Of a DNA stretch of 64,000 nucleotides, positions 1 through 9,782 are shown piece after piece. The notes beneath the pieces are model-generated. The model made no database searches. It saw only the letters and a list, made by a program, of their open reading frames with translations, and was not told where the DNA came from. The DNA lies in the NCBI RefSeq assembly GCF_015234355.1, contig NZ_JADGMV010000004.1:124001-188000 (forward strand), read 5' to 3'. The position numbers and the translations under genes were made by a program. Each line of letters begins with the position of its first letter. The stretch's first letter is position 1. The DNA is from Psychrobacter sp. NG25. GTDB lineage: Bacteria > Pseudomonadota > Gammaproteobacteria > Pseudomonadales > Moraxellaceae.

Positions 1-2547
1 TAAGTGACGAATGATATCACCCGCTTTTACTTTGGCTATGACAGACTTCGCAACACTGGCTGCTAGGGCTAGCTGATCGTCTTTGTCACCCACCAATACA
101 ATCACGCTATCTGGAAGTTTCGATTTGATATCGTCCATTAGCGTACGGATTGACTTACCATCGACACCGCTTAACATGCTGATAAGTACTGGCGTACCTG
201 CGATAGTCTGCACGTCATCGAGTAAGTTGGCTGCTTGGGCACTAGCGATTTTTTGTTGCAAGCGCTCTAGTTGTTTTTCTAGATCGCGTTGCTTATCTGC
301 CATGGTGCGGACACGCTGTGCAACTTCAGGGCGTTTTACTTTAAGCTGACTGGCAAGCTCGCTTAATTGTTGCTCGCTTTGCTGAATGTTTTTGACTGCA
401 TTCATACCAGTAACGGCTTCAATACGGCGAATACCAGCAGCAATGCCTGACTCGCTCGTGATTTTCAACAGGCCAATATCACCAGTACGCTGTACATGCA
501 AACCGCCACACAGCTCGATAGAGAAGGGCTTGCGTTGACCATCTACGATACTGTCTGTACCCATGGTAAGCACGCGAACCTCACTGCCGTATTTTTCACC
601 AAACAGCGCCATTGCACCGTTTTTCATGGCTTCATCAATCGACATGTTCTCGATACGGGCAGGGGTATTGGCTTGGATTTGCTCATTGACGAGACGTTCG
701 ATACGGCTGATTTCAGCAATGCTAACGGGTCTGTCATAAGAGAAATCAAAACGTAATACTTCGCTTGATACTAGTGAGCCTTTTTGCGTAACCTCATCAC
801 CCAATACTTCTCTTAGCGCTGCATGTAACAGGTGAGTAGCCGAGTGGTTTTTGGCACTGGCTGCACGGATGCTAGAGAGTACTTGTGCATCAGCCACTTG
901 CTTAACATTAATCTCACCCATGGTGACAACACCATAGTGAATAATGGCTTGACCAGATTTTTTGGTATCTTGAACTTCAAAGACACCAGATGCGGTACGA
1001 ATTTCGCCCAGCTCACCAACCTGACCACCACCTTCGGCATAAAATGGGGTACGGTCAAGTACAACAACACCTTCCATACCTTCATTCAAGCTGTCTGCCG
1101 AATTGCCGTCTTGATAAAGCGCGTCAATCGTCACGCCGTCTTCTTCAAGTTGCTCATAACCAATAAAGGTCGTCGGCGTTTCTACTTGAATGACGCTGCT
1201 ATAATCGACGTCGAATTTACCGGCATCACGCGCACGCTCACGTTGTGCTTGCATGTGCTCATCGAACTCAGCCTCATTGATAACAATACCGCGCTCACGA
1301 GTGATGTCAGCGGTCAAATCAAGCGGGAAGCCATAAGTGTCATACAGCTTAAAGGCTGCCTCACCAGAGAGAGTGTCACCATCTTGCAATCCTTCAAGTT
1401 CGCTGGCAAGCAAACGCAACCCTTGCGCTAGTGTCTTAGCAAACTGTGTTTCTTCTTTTTGAATGGCATTTTCAATAGCGCTTTGCTTATCTTTTAGCTC
1501 AGGATAGGCGTGGCCCATTTCGGCAACCAATGGTGCGACCATCTTATAGAAAAAGTCACCATCTGCACCCAGCTTGTTACCATGGCGCACCGCACGACGG
1601 ATCACACGGCGTAGCACATAGCCACGGCCTTCATTGCTTGGTGTGACACCATCAGCAATCAAAAAGGCAACGGCACGAATGTGATCGGCGATGACTTTCA
1701 ATGATGATTGCTGTTCATTGTTAATTTCTAAAATCTCAGCTGCCGCATCCATCAAATGGATAAACAAATCGATCTCGTAGTTGCCATGGACGCCTTGCAT
1801 GATGGCACTAATACGCTCAAGACCCATACCTGTATCTACGCTAGGTGCTGGTAGTGGCAGTAACGTACCGTCTTTTTGACGGTTAAACTGCATAAATACG
1901 CAGTTCCAAATCTCGATATAGCGGTCACCATCTTCTTCAGGTGTGCCCGGTAGGCCGCCTTCGATATCGGCACCATGATCATAGAATACTTCGGTACAAG
2001 GACCACAAGGACCAGTGTCACCCATCGTCCAAAAGTTATCTGACGCGTACGGGGCACCTTTGTTATCACCAATACGAATGATGCGATCACTTGGAATACC
2101 GATGTTCTTGTTCCAAATCTCAAAAGCTTCATCGTCGGTTTCATAAATGGTGACATACAGACGGTCTTTATCAATCGCTAACCAGTCGCTTGATGTCAAA
2201 AACTCCCAAATGTACTCAATACCGGCTTGTTTAAAGTAATCTCCAAACGAGAAGTTGCCTAACATTTCAAAGAACGTATGATGACGTGCGGTATAGCCGA
2301 CGTTATCTAAATCGTTGTGTTTACCGCCAGCACGTACGCACTTTTGCGAGGACACAGCACGTGTATAGTCACGTGGTTCCATGCCCAAAAACGTCTCTTT
2401 AAACTGATTCATACCAGCATTGGTGAATAGCAATGTCGGATCGTTATGCGGAATCAGACTAGATGATGGGACTGTAGTGTGCTGCTTGCTTATGAAAAAA
2501 TCGATAAAGGCTTGGCGAATATCGGCTGAGCGAAATGGCTGGCTCAC
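1..2547 (-). CDS. alaS: Alanine--tRNA ligase (3' end beyond window)
   Basis: Charges tRNA-Ala with alanine in the cytoplasm. The frame runs open for 849 codons and leaves the window at its left edge, so the last few dozen residues of this roughly 880-residue family are missing. The start is GTG at 2547, preceded by a strong AAGGAG with 5 nt spacing; the product begins with [13 protein letters not shown], as the family does. Visible are the class II catalytic core ([24 protein letters not shown]), the editing-domain zinc motif [11 protein letters not shown] with its partner CGGLH, and the C-terminal DHHA1 region with a predicted coiled coil. It stands alone, facing away from the DUF389 gene. 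Identification is secure. Confidence 0.97.
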   Translation of the reverse strand, partial: MSQPFRSADIRQAFIDFFISKQHTTVPSSSLIPHNDPTLLFTNAGMNQFKETFLGMEPRDYTRAVSSQKCVRAGGKHNDLDNVGYTARHHTFFEMLGNFSFGDYFKQAGIEYIWEFLTSSDWLAIDKDRLYVTIYETDDEAFEIWNKNIGIPSDRIIRIGDNKGAPYASDNFWTMGDTGPCGPCTEVFYDHGADIEGGLPGTPEEDGDRYIEIWNCVFMQFNRQKDGTLLPLPAPSVDTGMGLERISAIMQGVHGNYEIDLFIHLMDAAAEILEINNEQQSSLKVIADHIRAVAFLIADGVTPSNEGRGYVLRRVIRRAVRHGNKLGADGDFFYKMVAPLVAEMGHAYPELKDKQSAIENAIQKEETQFAKTLAQGLRLLASELEGLQDGDTLSGEAAFKLYDTYGFPLDLTADITRERGIVINEAEFDEHMQAQRERARDAGKFDVDYSSVIQVETPTTFIGYEQLEEDGVTIDALYQDGNSADSLNEGMEGVVVLDRTPFYAEGGGQVGELGEIRTASGVFEVQDTKKSGQAIIHYGVVTMGEINVKQVADAQVLSSIRAASAKNHSATHLLHAALREVLGDEVTQKGSLVSSEVLRFDFSYDRPVSIAEISRIERLVNEQIQANTPARIENMSIDEAMKNGAMALFGEKYGSEVRVLTMGTDSIVDGQRKPFSIELCGGLHVQRTGDIGLLKITSESGIAAGIRRIEAVTGMNAVKNIQQSEQQLSELASQLKVKRPEVAQRVRTMADKQRDLEKQLERLQQKIASAQAANLLDDVQTIAGTPVLISMLSGVDGKSIRTLMDDIKSKLPDSVIVLVGDKDDQLALAASVAKSVIAKVKAGDIIRHL

Positions 2548-2669
2548 AGCGGCTCCTTACTGACGGATAGAATTGAGTAGATTAAGTAAAATAATTTTGC
2601 AAGCGATTTTAGCACAAACGCCCAAGCTCTTGGTACAAGAGTTACAACTGCAAGGTTATTCTGTGCATA

Positions 2670-2780
2670 TATAGGCAATACTATATCAGCCAGATAGCGT
2701 GTCAGGATTGTTAATTCTGCTATTGGTAGTGCTTTCACTTGCGTTCATGATTGTATTAAAATTATCTTGAGCTGACTATA
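2670..2780 (-). repeat. MITE-like intergenic repeat, copy G (subfamily 2)
   Basis: About 111 bp between alaS and the DUF389 gene. It begins TATAGGCAATACTATAT and ends AATTATCTTGAGCTGACTATA. The right half aligns closely with the copy at 60144-60251: both contain GTAGTnCTTTCACTTGC and a terminal TTGAnCnGACTATA. The ends are imperfect inverted repeats. No coding frame in it is credible. Confidence 0.7.
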
Positions 2781-2823
2781 GCCAGTATTTTAAAGCATGA
2801 AAAAATGCTGGCCTGAAAACGAA

Positions 2824-4599
2824 TTAGTTGGTCAAAATTGCTGCATCAGTTTCATCCAATTTATCTTGTATGAGTGGATTGGATTCAATTACTTGTACTG
2901 GTAAGTAGCGCAGTTGTAGTTTAATGGGTAAGTATTTGGGAAAGTTTGTTGCCATATCTTGGGTAATTGCTAATTCAATTTGACGGACATCGTATGAGCT
3001 AGGTGTTGTTTCCCCGCGAATGACAGCACGTACGACTTGATTTTCATCAACGGTGTCGAATTGGGTGTTGGTTAACACGTTGCCCTTATCAATGAAGTAA
3101 CTATTGATGGTTTCTTTGACATTACTCTCAAATACTTGCTGCTTGGCATTGGTCTGTAGATTGATGGTTAAATAAGTACCCAAGCCACCTAACAATAATA
3201 AAGTCACGGCATTACGTCGCAAAAAAGTTAAGTAGGTGTTTGATTTATAATCGTCATCAACCAAGCGGCGGAACCCTAGCAGCCAAAGTACTAAGGCATT
3301 GGTAAATTGAATGGCAATAATGTTGGTGATGGCTAATAAAAATGCACCGAGTCCGAGCTGTAGCTCACCATTAGCAAATAAAATACCACTAGCAGCCAGT
3401 GGTGGCACCAGTGCTGTGGCAACGGCTACGCCCACAACGGCAACCGAGAGGTGCGGCGAAACCATCGCATAAGCACCAGCAGTACCACCTGCCAGAGCAA
3501 TCATTAAATCCATAGATGTTGGCTGAGTACGCGATAGTATCTCTGCTGTTAAAGGCTGGTCTTTGTGTAGCCACCCCACGATAAAGCCAACCAATATTAC
3601 CAATGACACACCGATGAACATGGTGATGAGGGATCTGCGCAGTAGCGGCATACGGTGGTCAATAATGGCTAATGCGACACCAGTAATGGGTCCTAGCATC
3701 ATGGCAACTAGCATGGCGCCAATGACAACGGCTGCTGAATTGGTCACCAGTCCATAACTGGCGATAATGGCAGACAGTATGTTCATGATGAAATACATTT
3801 TGCTCGGCAGTGCGTTTGCTTCAATCCTGACACGTACTTCTGGATAATCTACCTTTTGATTGCTAAATTGTTCAGCAACAAACTGCTTATAAGACTCAAG
3901 TTTGGCTTCCTTTTGTTCTTTAACTTCCTCCTCTTGAGCTTCTTGATCGTTAGCTTCATCTTTGATAGCGTCTTTTACAGTATGCTCTATATTTTTCTGA
4001 CCGTCTTGTTTTGTGCCAGTCTTATGCTTATTTGCAATAGCGTTTGTTGATTCGTTGACTGATTGCTCTGTATTCGTATTATTTTTTATCGAGCTATCTT
4101 CTATATCACTATCAGAAACCGTGACTTCAGCGTCGGCTTCCTCTTGAGAGGTTTGCTTAGTGCTGTCAGCATCATCCTGAATTTGCTTTGTCGCTTCAGG
4201 ATTTTCTGAGTTGATATGTTCAACATCGGTATGGTTTGAATCTGGTTTAGTCTCTGATGTTAGGTCTTCAGTAGAGGATTGTATTTTATCTTCAGACGTT
4301 TCAGACTCTGACGTTGTGGTATTAGGTGTCTCTAATGTCGCAACTGCTACGTCTGGGCTGACTGACTCTATGATTACCTTTGCTTCAGGATTTTGTGTAT
4401 CTGCCATGTCCTTATCGGATTCATTTTCATCATGATTCTCTAAATACTCTGAAGATTCAGCATTTTTTGAGGTACTGTCTGGCTCAGAGCTATCAGTCTC
4501 ATTCGCGACCATAGCTTGTTCTTTTGTAAATTTAGTCATCACTAATGAGTCTTTGGTAGTACTCATGTTATTAGACGGTTTTTCTTCAGATGAGGTCAT
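2824..4599 (-). CDS. DUF389 family membrane protein with long acidic N-terminal region
   Basis: A 591-residue protein when started at ATG 4599 (AAGAAAG lies 9 nt upstream). A longer TTG-started frame from 4686 adds a possible membrane segment but has no ribosome binding site. Roughly the first 240 residues are low-complexity and rich in Ser, Thr, Asp, Glu and Asn, with no visible domain. The rest is the DUF389 (TIGR00341-type) hydrophobic core: about six membrane spans, with the signature region SAAVVIGAMLVAMMLGPI and the segment ALVPPLAASGI, then a soluble C-terminal tail of about 100 residues. The family's function is unknown; it is an inner-membrane protein. The acidic extension is far longer than anything in the typical 300-500 residue homologue. 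Monocistronic. Confidence 0.85.
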   Translation of the reverse strand: MTSSEEKPSNNMSTTKDSLVMTKFTKEQAMVANETDSSEPDSTSKNAESSEYLENHDENESDKDMADTQNPEAKVIIESVSPDVAVATLETPNTTTSESETSEDKIQSSTEDLTSETKPDSNHTDVEHINSENPEATKQIQDDADSTKQTSQEEADAEVTVSDSDIEDSSIKNNTNTEQSVNESTNAIANKHKTGTKQDGQKNIEHTVKDAIKDEANDQEAQEEEVKEQKEAKLESYKQFVAEQFSNQKVDYPEVRVRIEANALPSKMYFIMNILSAIIASYGLVTNSAAVVIGAMLVAMMLGPITGVALAIIDHRMPLLRRSLITMFIGVSLVILVGFIVGWLHKDQPLTAEILSRTQPTSMDLMIALAGGTAGAYAMVSPHLSVAVVGVAVATALVPPLAASGILFANGELQLGLGAFLLAITNIIAIQFTNALVLWLLGFRRLVDDDYKSNTYLTFLRRNAVTLLLLGGLGTYLTINLQTNAKQQVFESNVKETINSYFIDKGNVLTNTQFDTVDENQVVRAVIRGETTPSSYDVRQIELAITQDMATNFPKYLPIKLQLRYLPVQVIESNPLIQDKLDETDAAILTN

Positions 4600-4878
4600 A
4601 GCAGGTAACTTTCTTAAAAAGTAAAAGAAAGTCGTTATTGTAATGATAAATAGAGGAAGGTGTATGAGTTTTTTGCGAACGAACAAAGAAGTTCAGTGTT
4701 AAATGATAGCAGTTGGAAAGTAATGCTTAGACTATGAGAATAAAACCTTAATATTAGCATGGCTTTTGTTATGAATCATCTGTTATGGCTACTCTGTGGG
4801 TCTATATTAAATACTTACTTTTAATGTGGGTTTAGTGTATAAAGGTACTATATCCACAATAAAAGTAAGGATTATCTT

Positions 4879-5091
4879 ATGAACTGGCCATTATTTTCTG
4901 TCATTTATTCAATAGCAGCAACTGTTACCATTGGTGTGTTTATAGTTGCCACGCTAGTCACAGGTTTTAATGAGATATTGCATGTGCAAATAGCAGTCGC
5001 ATTGGGAATTTTGGTATCTATCCCAGCAGGGTTATTCTTTACCAAAAAAGTGGGTAGTATTACTGGCAATGAGGAAGGGTATAAAGTGTAA
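4879..5091 (+). CDS. Small two-span membrane protein
   Basis: A 70-residue protein of unknown function. Two hydrophobic helices (about residues 5-28 and 34-53) are separated by a short loop, with a charged tail after FFTKKVG. The start ATG is preceded by AAGGATT at good spacing, and a clear terminator follows 40 bp downstream, so this is a real transcription unit. The pattern (SVIYSIAATVTIGVFIVATLVTGF) resembles small inner-membrane proteins that are often mislabelled CTP synthetase in proteobacterial genomes; nothing here supports that enzyme function. Confidence 0.75.
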   Translation: MNWPLFSVIYSIAATVTIGVFIVATLVTGFNEILHVQIAVALGILVSIPAGLFFTKKVGSITGNEEGYKV

Positions 5092-5132
5092 GATATTTTC
5101 AGGATATTCAACCATCATTTATGTTCAGCCAT

Positions 5133-5164
5133 AAAAAAGACCTTGATATATCAAGGTCTTTTTT
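5133..5164. terminator. Bidirectional intrinsic terminator
   Basis: A long perfect hairpin (AAGACCTTGATATATCAAGGTCTT) flanked by A-runs and T-runs. It serves the small membrane protein gene from the left and the L,D-transpeptidase gene from the right. Confidence 0.9.
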
Positions 5165-5185
5165 GGTAACTATAATAGTGGAGCG

Positions 5186-6535
5186 TTATTGAAGTTCGAC
5201 CACTGCGCCATTCTCAACGTTTGCATAAACCTCTAGTACATCCCAGTTGGTCAAACGAACACAACCTGCTGACCCTTGACGACTGATGCCTTCAGGTACT
5301 GGTGAACCATGTAAACCATAAGAAGGTTTAGACAATCCCATCCAAACGACACCTACTGGATTATTTGGTCCTGGTGCGATCATATGTACTTTCTTTTGAG
5401 CACCTTCGCCGACTGTTGACTTATACCAAGGCATTTTTACTTTATTGATGATCTTGAACGTACCTTTTGGTGATGGTGTAGCAGCACTACCGACAGTCGT
5501 CGGATAGGTAGCAACTAGTTTGTCACCATTGTATGCATACAGGGTTTGGTCTGCTTTGTTAGCAACAATACGGTTGATACGTTGGTTAAGCTCGCCACGG
5601 TTGTTCAATACGGTGATGGTTTCACCGACTTTGTATTCTTTGTTCTTGTTCAGCTTATCAAGGTAGCGTACGTCCATGTGGAAACGCTCGCCCAACATCT
5701 CTTTGATATCTTGATAATACAAACCTTTCATTTTTGACTTGGCTTCTGAACCAGAAGGAGTAGTCGCAAAGTTGGTATCAAGATCTGCTTTAGTCAGCGT
5801 ATAGGTGACCAGTACGGGCTTATTAGCAGGAATGTTTTTGACTAAAGCGTCCCATGTTTTTTGGTCCATTTTACCGTTAGCAGTCAAACCTTTCATGGTT
5901 TGAAAGTTGATAAGGGCTTTTTTACTGTTCATACCCCATCCACCATCGATAGGACCAGGAGACGCATGGTTCCAATCCAGTAACGCCTGCATCTTGATAG
6001 TCATCGCTGAGTTGACTTTCATGTTTGGTGACCAGACAGAACTATTCACTTGCTTGGCATAGTTTGATAGGTTCAAGGTAGTGTGTCTTTTACCATCTTT
6101 GTCTTCGATATTTTTGATGGTAGGGTCATCACTAAAGTCTTGACGTTTTTCGTTCTCAGGCAATTCAAAAGAAAGTGGGTCAGATGAATCGATCGATGCC
6201 AGGTTGCTAGGAGCAGCAACCGCTTGACCTTCGCTTATATCGTCAGTACGGTCAGCCTGCTCATCTTTACGCATCAGCTCAGCTGCGCTCATATTATCAG
6301 GCGCCGCCGCTTTCGGTGCTTGTTTTGAATCGATTAGCTGCGTCATGTTGTCAGTCGCTGTACGACTGTCTAACGAGTTGCTGCGATTTTCTTGCACATT
6401 GAGGCTAACTTTTTTCGCAAGCGAATCCGCTGTACGTACTGGCAATGTGCGAGTCGTATCGGCAGTGGCAGCAATGGCACTAACGCTGACAGCAGCGATA
6501 GAAATAGCAGTAATAATAGGCTTTATTTTCATCAT
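5186..6535 (-). CDS. L,D-transpeptidase (YkuD) with peptidoglycan-binding domain
   Basis: A periplasmic cell-wall cross-linking or lipoprotein-anchoring enzyme of 449 residues. A signal peptide covers residues 1-23 (hydrophobic stretch ITAISIAAVSVSAIAA). It is followed by a Ser/Asp-rich linker, a peptidoglycan-binding type 1 domain around residues 165-235 (IDGGWGMNSKKALINFQ), and the YkuD catalytic domain around 320-449. The catalytic motif is intact: H409 in YGLHGSP and C425 in GSAGCVRLTN. Two adjacent ATG codons are possible starts; the first is given. The gene stands alone and ends at a terminator shared with the small gene to its left. Which L,D-transpeptidase reaction it performs (3-3 cross-link or other) cannot be told from sequence. 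Confidence 0.93.
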   Translation of the reverse strand: MMKIKPIITAISIAAVSVSAIAATADTTRTLPVRTADSLAKKVSLNVQENRSNSLDSRTATDNMTQLIDSKQAPKAAAPDNMSAAELMRKDEQADRTDDISEGQAVAAPSNLASIDSSDPLSFELPENEKRQDFSDDPTIKNIEDKDGKRHTTLNLSNYAKQVNSSVWSPNMKVNSAMTIKMQALLDWNHASPGPIDGGWGMNSKKALINFQTMKGLTANGKMDQKTWDALVKNIPANKPVLVTYTLTKADLDTNFATTPSGSEAKSKMKGLYYQDIKEMLGERFHMDVRYLDKLNKNKEYKVGETITVLNNRGELNQRINRIVANKADQTLYAYNGDKLVATYPTTVGSAATPSPKGTFKIINKVKMPWYKSTVGEGAQKKVHMIAPGPNNPVGVVWMGLSKPSYGLHGSPVPEGISRQGSAGCVRLTNWDVLEVYANVENGAVVELQ

Positions 6536-6890
6536 GTTGAATCACTTGTAGTTGGTACTAATGTGGCTATTATGCGCATAATTTGGATGCTTCGCAAACT
6601 TTAGACACATCTTTTTTCACTTAATGCTTGCCAAACGTCAACTGCTGACGTATTCACTACAGTTGGGTAATAACTGAGCGAGAGTTTATATAGGGTAATA
6701 GCTCATTATATGATTCAAGCCTCTTACATTTTTCATTATTTCCATAAACACAAAAATGCAAATATTGGCGCTACTTAGTGTTTATGTCTATAATGTATAA
6801 TTAGAATATTAATTAATAGATCGGCTTTTATTAGAAGCGATTTAACCCACCCACATGTCGTCAACGAACATGTAATCAGCAAGGTATGAT
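6536..6890. other. Divergent intergenic region (355 bp)
   Basis: AT-rich spacer between the L,D-transpeptidase gene and prmB, which are transcribed away from each other. A plausible prmB promoter lies at 6765-6794. I see no small gene or RNA. Confidence 0.6.
6765..6794 (+). promoter_or_regulatory. Putative sigma-70 promoter of prmB
   Basis: TTGGCG at 6765-6770 and a consensus TATAAT at 6789-6794, with an 18-nt spacer, about 95 bp upstream of the prmB start. Confidence 0.5.
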
Positions 6891-8057
6891 ATGTCAGAAG
6901 ACCAAACAATGAGCGCAGAAGAGTTTCAAAACCAGTACTTCAATGACGATAGTCTAGAAGATAATATGGCGTTTGATTTGGAGTCTGGGCTTCTCGGTGA
7001 GGACGATCAATTTGCCAATTTGCATGCAGAGCTAGAAGAAGCGCGAGAGCAGCTCGTCAGTATTCGCGATTTCATTCGTTTTTCAGTGACTCAACTACGC
7101 AATTATGATGTGGTTGTCGCCCAAGGTACTACCGATGAATTCGCAGAGGCATCTGCCATTGTATTACATTCATTGTCTCTAGATTGGTCAGCGAATGAGC
7201 AGATTCTTGACTGTCGCTTGACGACTTCAGAGAAGCAGTTGGTGTTAAGCCTGCTAGAAGAGCGCATCGCTGAACGTAAGCCACTCAGTTACTTGATTAA
7301 CTTATCATACTTCTGTGACTTGCCTTTTTATGTCGATGAGCGTGTTTTGATTCCACGTTCACCGATAGCAGAATTGATACGTCAGCAGTTTCATCCTTAC
7401 TTTGAGGTGAATGAATTGGCTAAGCCTCTGGGTACTAGCCCTAATGAGCAAGGCGTAGCGTTTTACGATCATGGCCTAGACGTCAAGCAACTGTCGCAGC
7501 CTGAGCGTATTTTGGATATGTGTACCGGTTCTGGCTGTATTGCTATTGCGCTTGCGACTCGTTTCGTCGATGCACTGGTTGATGCTGTCGATATCGATAA
7601 AGGTGCGTTAGAGGTGGCAATGGTCAACGTCGATCATCATGATCTTGGTCATCAAGTGAATGTGATTGAGTCAGATCTGTTTGCGAAGATACCTGCTGAA
7701 AACCAGTATGAGCTCATCGTGACTAACCCACCGTATGTCGATGCAGCTATCATGGCTGACTTGCCACCTGAGTTTTTATATGAGCCTGAGCATGCACTAG
7801 CTGCTGGTCAAGATGGACTAGACTTGGTACATCGTATCTTGTTTGAAGCGCCAGATTATCTGAGTCCAGAAGGTCTGCTAATCTGTGAAGTGGGCGATAG
7901 CGAATGGGCATTAAAACAAGCCTATCCTGAAATTCAGCTTGACTGGTTGAAATTTGCCCACGGTGGTCATGGTGTTTTTGCGATTACCTATGATGAGCTG
8001 ATGACCCATCGTCAGTTATTTGCCTCTTATGTACAGCTGTTAGATAGCATTCAATAG
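6891..8057 (+). CDS. prmB: 50S ribosomal protein L3 N5-glutamine methyltransferase
   Basis: SAM-dependent methylation of a glutamine side chain in ribosomal protein L3. The 388 residues contain the SAM-binding motif I DMCTGSGCIAIALA (about 209-222) and the catalytic NPPY at 279-282. The RVLIPRSPIAELI segment before motif I is typical of PrmB rather than PrmC. It is longer than the usual roughly 310 residues: an acidic extension of about 60 residues precedes the N-terminal helical domain, and an insertion around 172-200 lies between the two domains. AAGG at 6881 supports ATG 6891. The gene runs toward aroC, 114 bp downstream, a neighbour order common in gamma-proteobacteria. Confidence 0.93.
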   Translation: MSEDQTMSAEEFQNQYFNDDSLEDNMAFDLESGLLGEDDQFANLHAELEEAREQLVSIRDFIRFSVTQLRNYDVVVAQGTTDEFAEASAIVLHSLSLDWSANEQILDCRLTTSEKQLVLSLLEERIAERKPLSYLINLSYFCDLPFYVDERVLIPRSPIAELIRQQFHPYFEVNELAKPLGTSPNEQGVAFYDHGLDVKQLSQPERILDMCTGSGCIAIALATRFVDALVDAVDIDKGALEVAMVNVDHHDLGHQVNVIESDLFAKIPAENQYELIVTNPPYVDAAIMADLPPEFLYEPEHALAAGQDGLDLVHRILFEAPDYLSPEGLLICEVGDSEWALKQAYPEIQLDWLKFAHGGHGVFAITYDELMTHRQLFASYVQLLDSIQ

Positions 8058-8171
8058 TCAAATATGAATCTTGTTCAGGCGTTAGTTATCATAATAATCG
8101 GTAATTTTCGCCACAGTCACAAACGATGAATAAAATAAGCATAAGTTGCGTTTACTTATTTAAGGATAGAT

Positions 8172-9275
8172 ATGGCAGGCAATAGTATCGGACAGGTTTT
8201 CACTGTCACTACGTGTGGAGAGTCGCATGGCGCAGGCCTTATGGCTATCGTCGATGGCGTGCCACCCGGTTTGGTTTTGTCTGAAGAGGATTTGCAAGTA
8301 GATTTAGATCGTCGCAAACCAGGCACGTCTAAGTACTCGACTCAGCGCCGTGAATCTGATGAAGTTGAAATTATCTCTGGCGTGTTTGAAGGTAAAACGA
8401 CCGGTACATCTATTGGCTTACTGATTCGTAATACCAATCAAAAATCTAAAGATTATAGCGAGATTAAAGATACTTTTCGTCCAGGTCATGCTGACTATAC
8501 CTATAGTATGAAATATGGCTTTCGCGATTATCGTGGCGGTGGTCGTTCATCAGCACGTGAGACGGCGATGCGCGTTGCGGCTGGTGCTATTGCAAAGAAA
8601 TATCTGCAAGACTGTCTAGGCGTGCAAGTCCGTGGTCATGTGACTCAGATTGGCAATGAATATAGTAACGTCACAGATGCTAGCCAAATTGATTGGGAAT
8701 TCGTCAATAGTAATCCATTCTTTTGTGCTGACAAAGAAGCGGTGACTCGTTTTGAGTCATTAATTGACAACTTGCGCCGTGAAGGTACCAGTTGTGGTGC
8801 GCGTCTAGAGGTTATCGCAAGCGGTGTCCCTGTTGGACTTGGTGAGCCAGTGTTTGATCGATTAGATGCAGATATTGCTCATGCGATGATGAGCATCAAT
8901 GCGGTAAAAGGCGTTGAAGTTGGTGATGGTATGGCAGTGGCTGGGCAGTTCGGTCACAGCTCTCGTGATGAGCTAACGCCAGACGGTTTCACTGCCAATC
9001 ATGCTGGCGGTATATTGGGGGGTATCTCATCAGGGCAAGACATTCGTGTCAGTATTGCGCTCAAGCCAACGTCTAGTATTACCACCGCTGGCAAGAGTAT
9101 CAACACGCAAGGTGAGTCGATCGATATGCTGACCAAGGGTCGTCATGATCCGTGTGTTGGTGTCCGTGCCACACCTATCGCAGAAGCCATGCTAGCGATT
9201 GTATTGCTTGATCATTACCTGCGTAATCGTGGTCAAAACGGCGATGTAAAGCAGCCAGTAGAGTCGATTACATAG
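8172..9275 (+). CDS. aroC: Chorismate synthase
   Basis: Last step of the shikimate pathway: 5-enolpyruvylshikimate-3-phosphate to chorismate, using reduced FMN. The 367 residues include the N-terminal signature GESHGAGL (16-23) and the conserved [19 protein letters not shown] block. The length is normal for the family. AAGGATAG precedes the ATG at good spacing. A strong terminator follows about 60 bp after the stop. Confidence 0.97.
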   Translation: MAGNSIGQVFTVTTCGESHGAGLMAIVDGVPPGLVLSEEDLQVDLDRRKPGTSKYSTQRRESDEVEIISGVFEGKTTGTSIGLLIRNTNQKSKDYSEIKDTFRPGHADYTYSMKYGFRDYRGGGRSSARETAMRVAAGAIAKKYLQDCLGVQVRGHVTQIGNEYSNVTDASQIDWEFVNSNPFFCADKEAVTRFESLIDNLRREGTSCGARLEVIASGVPVGLGEPVFDRLDADIAHAMMSINAVKGVEVGDGMAVAGQFGHSSRDELTPDGFTANHAGGILGGISSGQDIRVSIALKPTSSITTAGKSINTQGESIDMLTKGRHDPCVGVRATPIAEAMLAIVLLDHYLRNRGQNGDVKQPVESIT

Positions 9276-9333
9276 CTTTAGTGTTAGTAGTAACACTAGC
9301 ACCAGTACCAGTATTTTTATCGTAATGTGATTT

Positions 9334-9389
9334 AAAAAGCCCTGCGCTGGCTCTAACGATTTCTGATTAGAGTTAGCGCAGGGCTTTTT
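9334..9389 (+). terminator. aroC intrinsic terminator
   Basis: GC-rich hairpin with arms AAAAAGCCCTGCGCT and AGCGCAGGGCTTTTT, ending in a T-run. It may also act in reverse for the small minus-strand gene that follows. Confidence 0.85.
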
Positions 9390-9452
9390 CATGGATGAGT
9401 ATAAATTTCTTAAATTAGTGGGTTACTATCTGATGTAAAGTTGAATAAGTGC

Positions 9453-9683
9453 TTAAGCAGCTATTTGATAAGCATCAATTGCCACACACCGTTGATGGCG
9501 AAACACCAATAACACCTGCTGACTGGGAATAGCGAGCCAATGTCCAAATTCAATACTATCGATGCTTTGATTTGACAAAATCTGTGCGCAATGATGACGA
9601 CTATGACCCAGTAAGCTTTTAATCAATTGACTTTCGATAAGCTTGTTATTAACAATATGGTTGGTAATAAGTGTGTGTTGCAT
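9453..9683 (-). CDS. Small hypothetical protein
   Basis: 76 residues, not recognised. The start ATG at 9683 is preceded by a good AAGGATAG, which argues for a real gene. The sequence is soluble, His-rich in places (GHSRHHCAQIL), with no signal peptide or membrane span. It lies 99 bp downstream of the sensor kinase gene on the same strand and could be the last gene of that operon. Confidence 0.5.
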   Translation of the reverse strand: MQHTLITNHIVNNKLIESQLIKSLLGHSRHHCAQILSNQSIDSIEFGHWLAIPSQQVLLVFRHQRCVAIDAYQIAA

Positions 9684-9782
9684 CGTATTTCTATCCTTAA
9701 TCTGTCTTACGAATTTGAATAACGCTATCGTAAGACAATGAGATAGAAAACCTGTGTAGGAATGATGGAAGTTTAATGAATT

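Noticed and set aside
832-1431. 199-residue open frame on the plus strand inside alaS
   Set aside because: It is the complement of the alaS coding sequence, with no ribosome binding site and no recognisable domain.
2544-2738. 64-residue minus-strand frame upstream of alaS
   Set aside because: It overlaps the alaS ribosome binding site and a MITE-like repeat and has no start signal.
4600-4686. N-terminal extension of the DUF389 protein with a hydrophobic segment
   Set aside because: It starts at TTG without a Shine-Dalgarno, whereas ATG 4599 has one. The extension cannot be excluded fully but is less likely.
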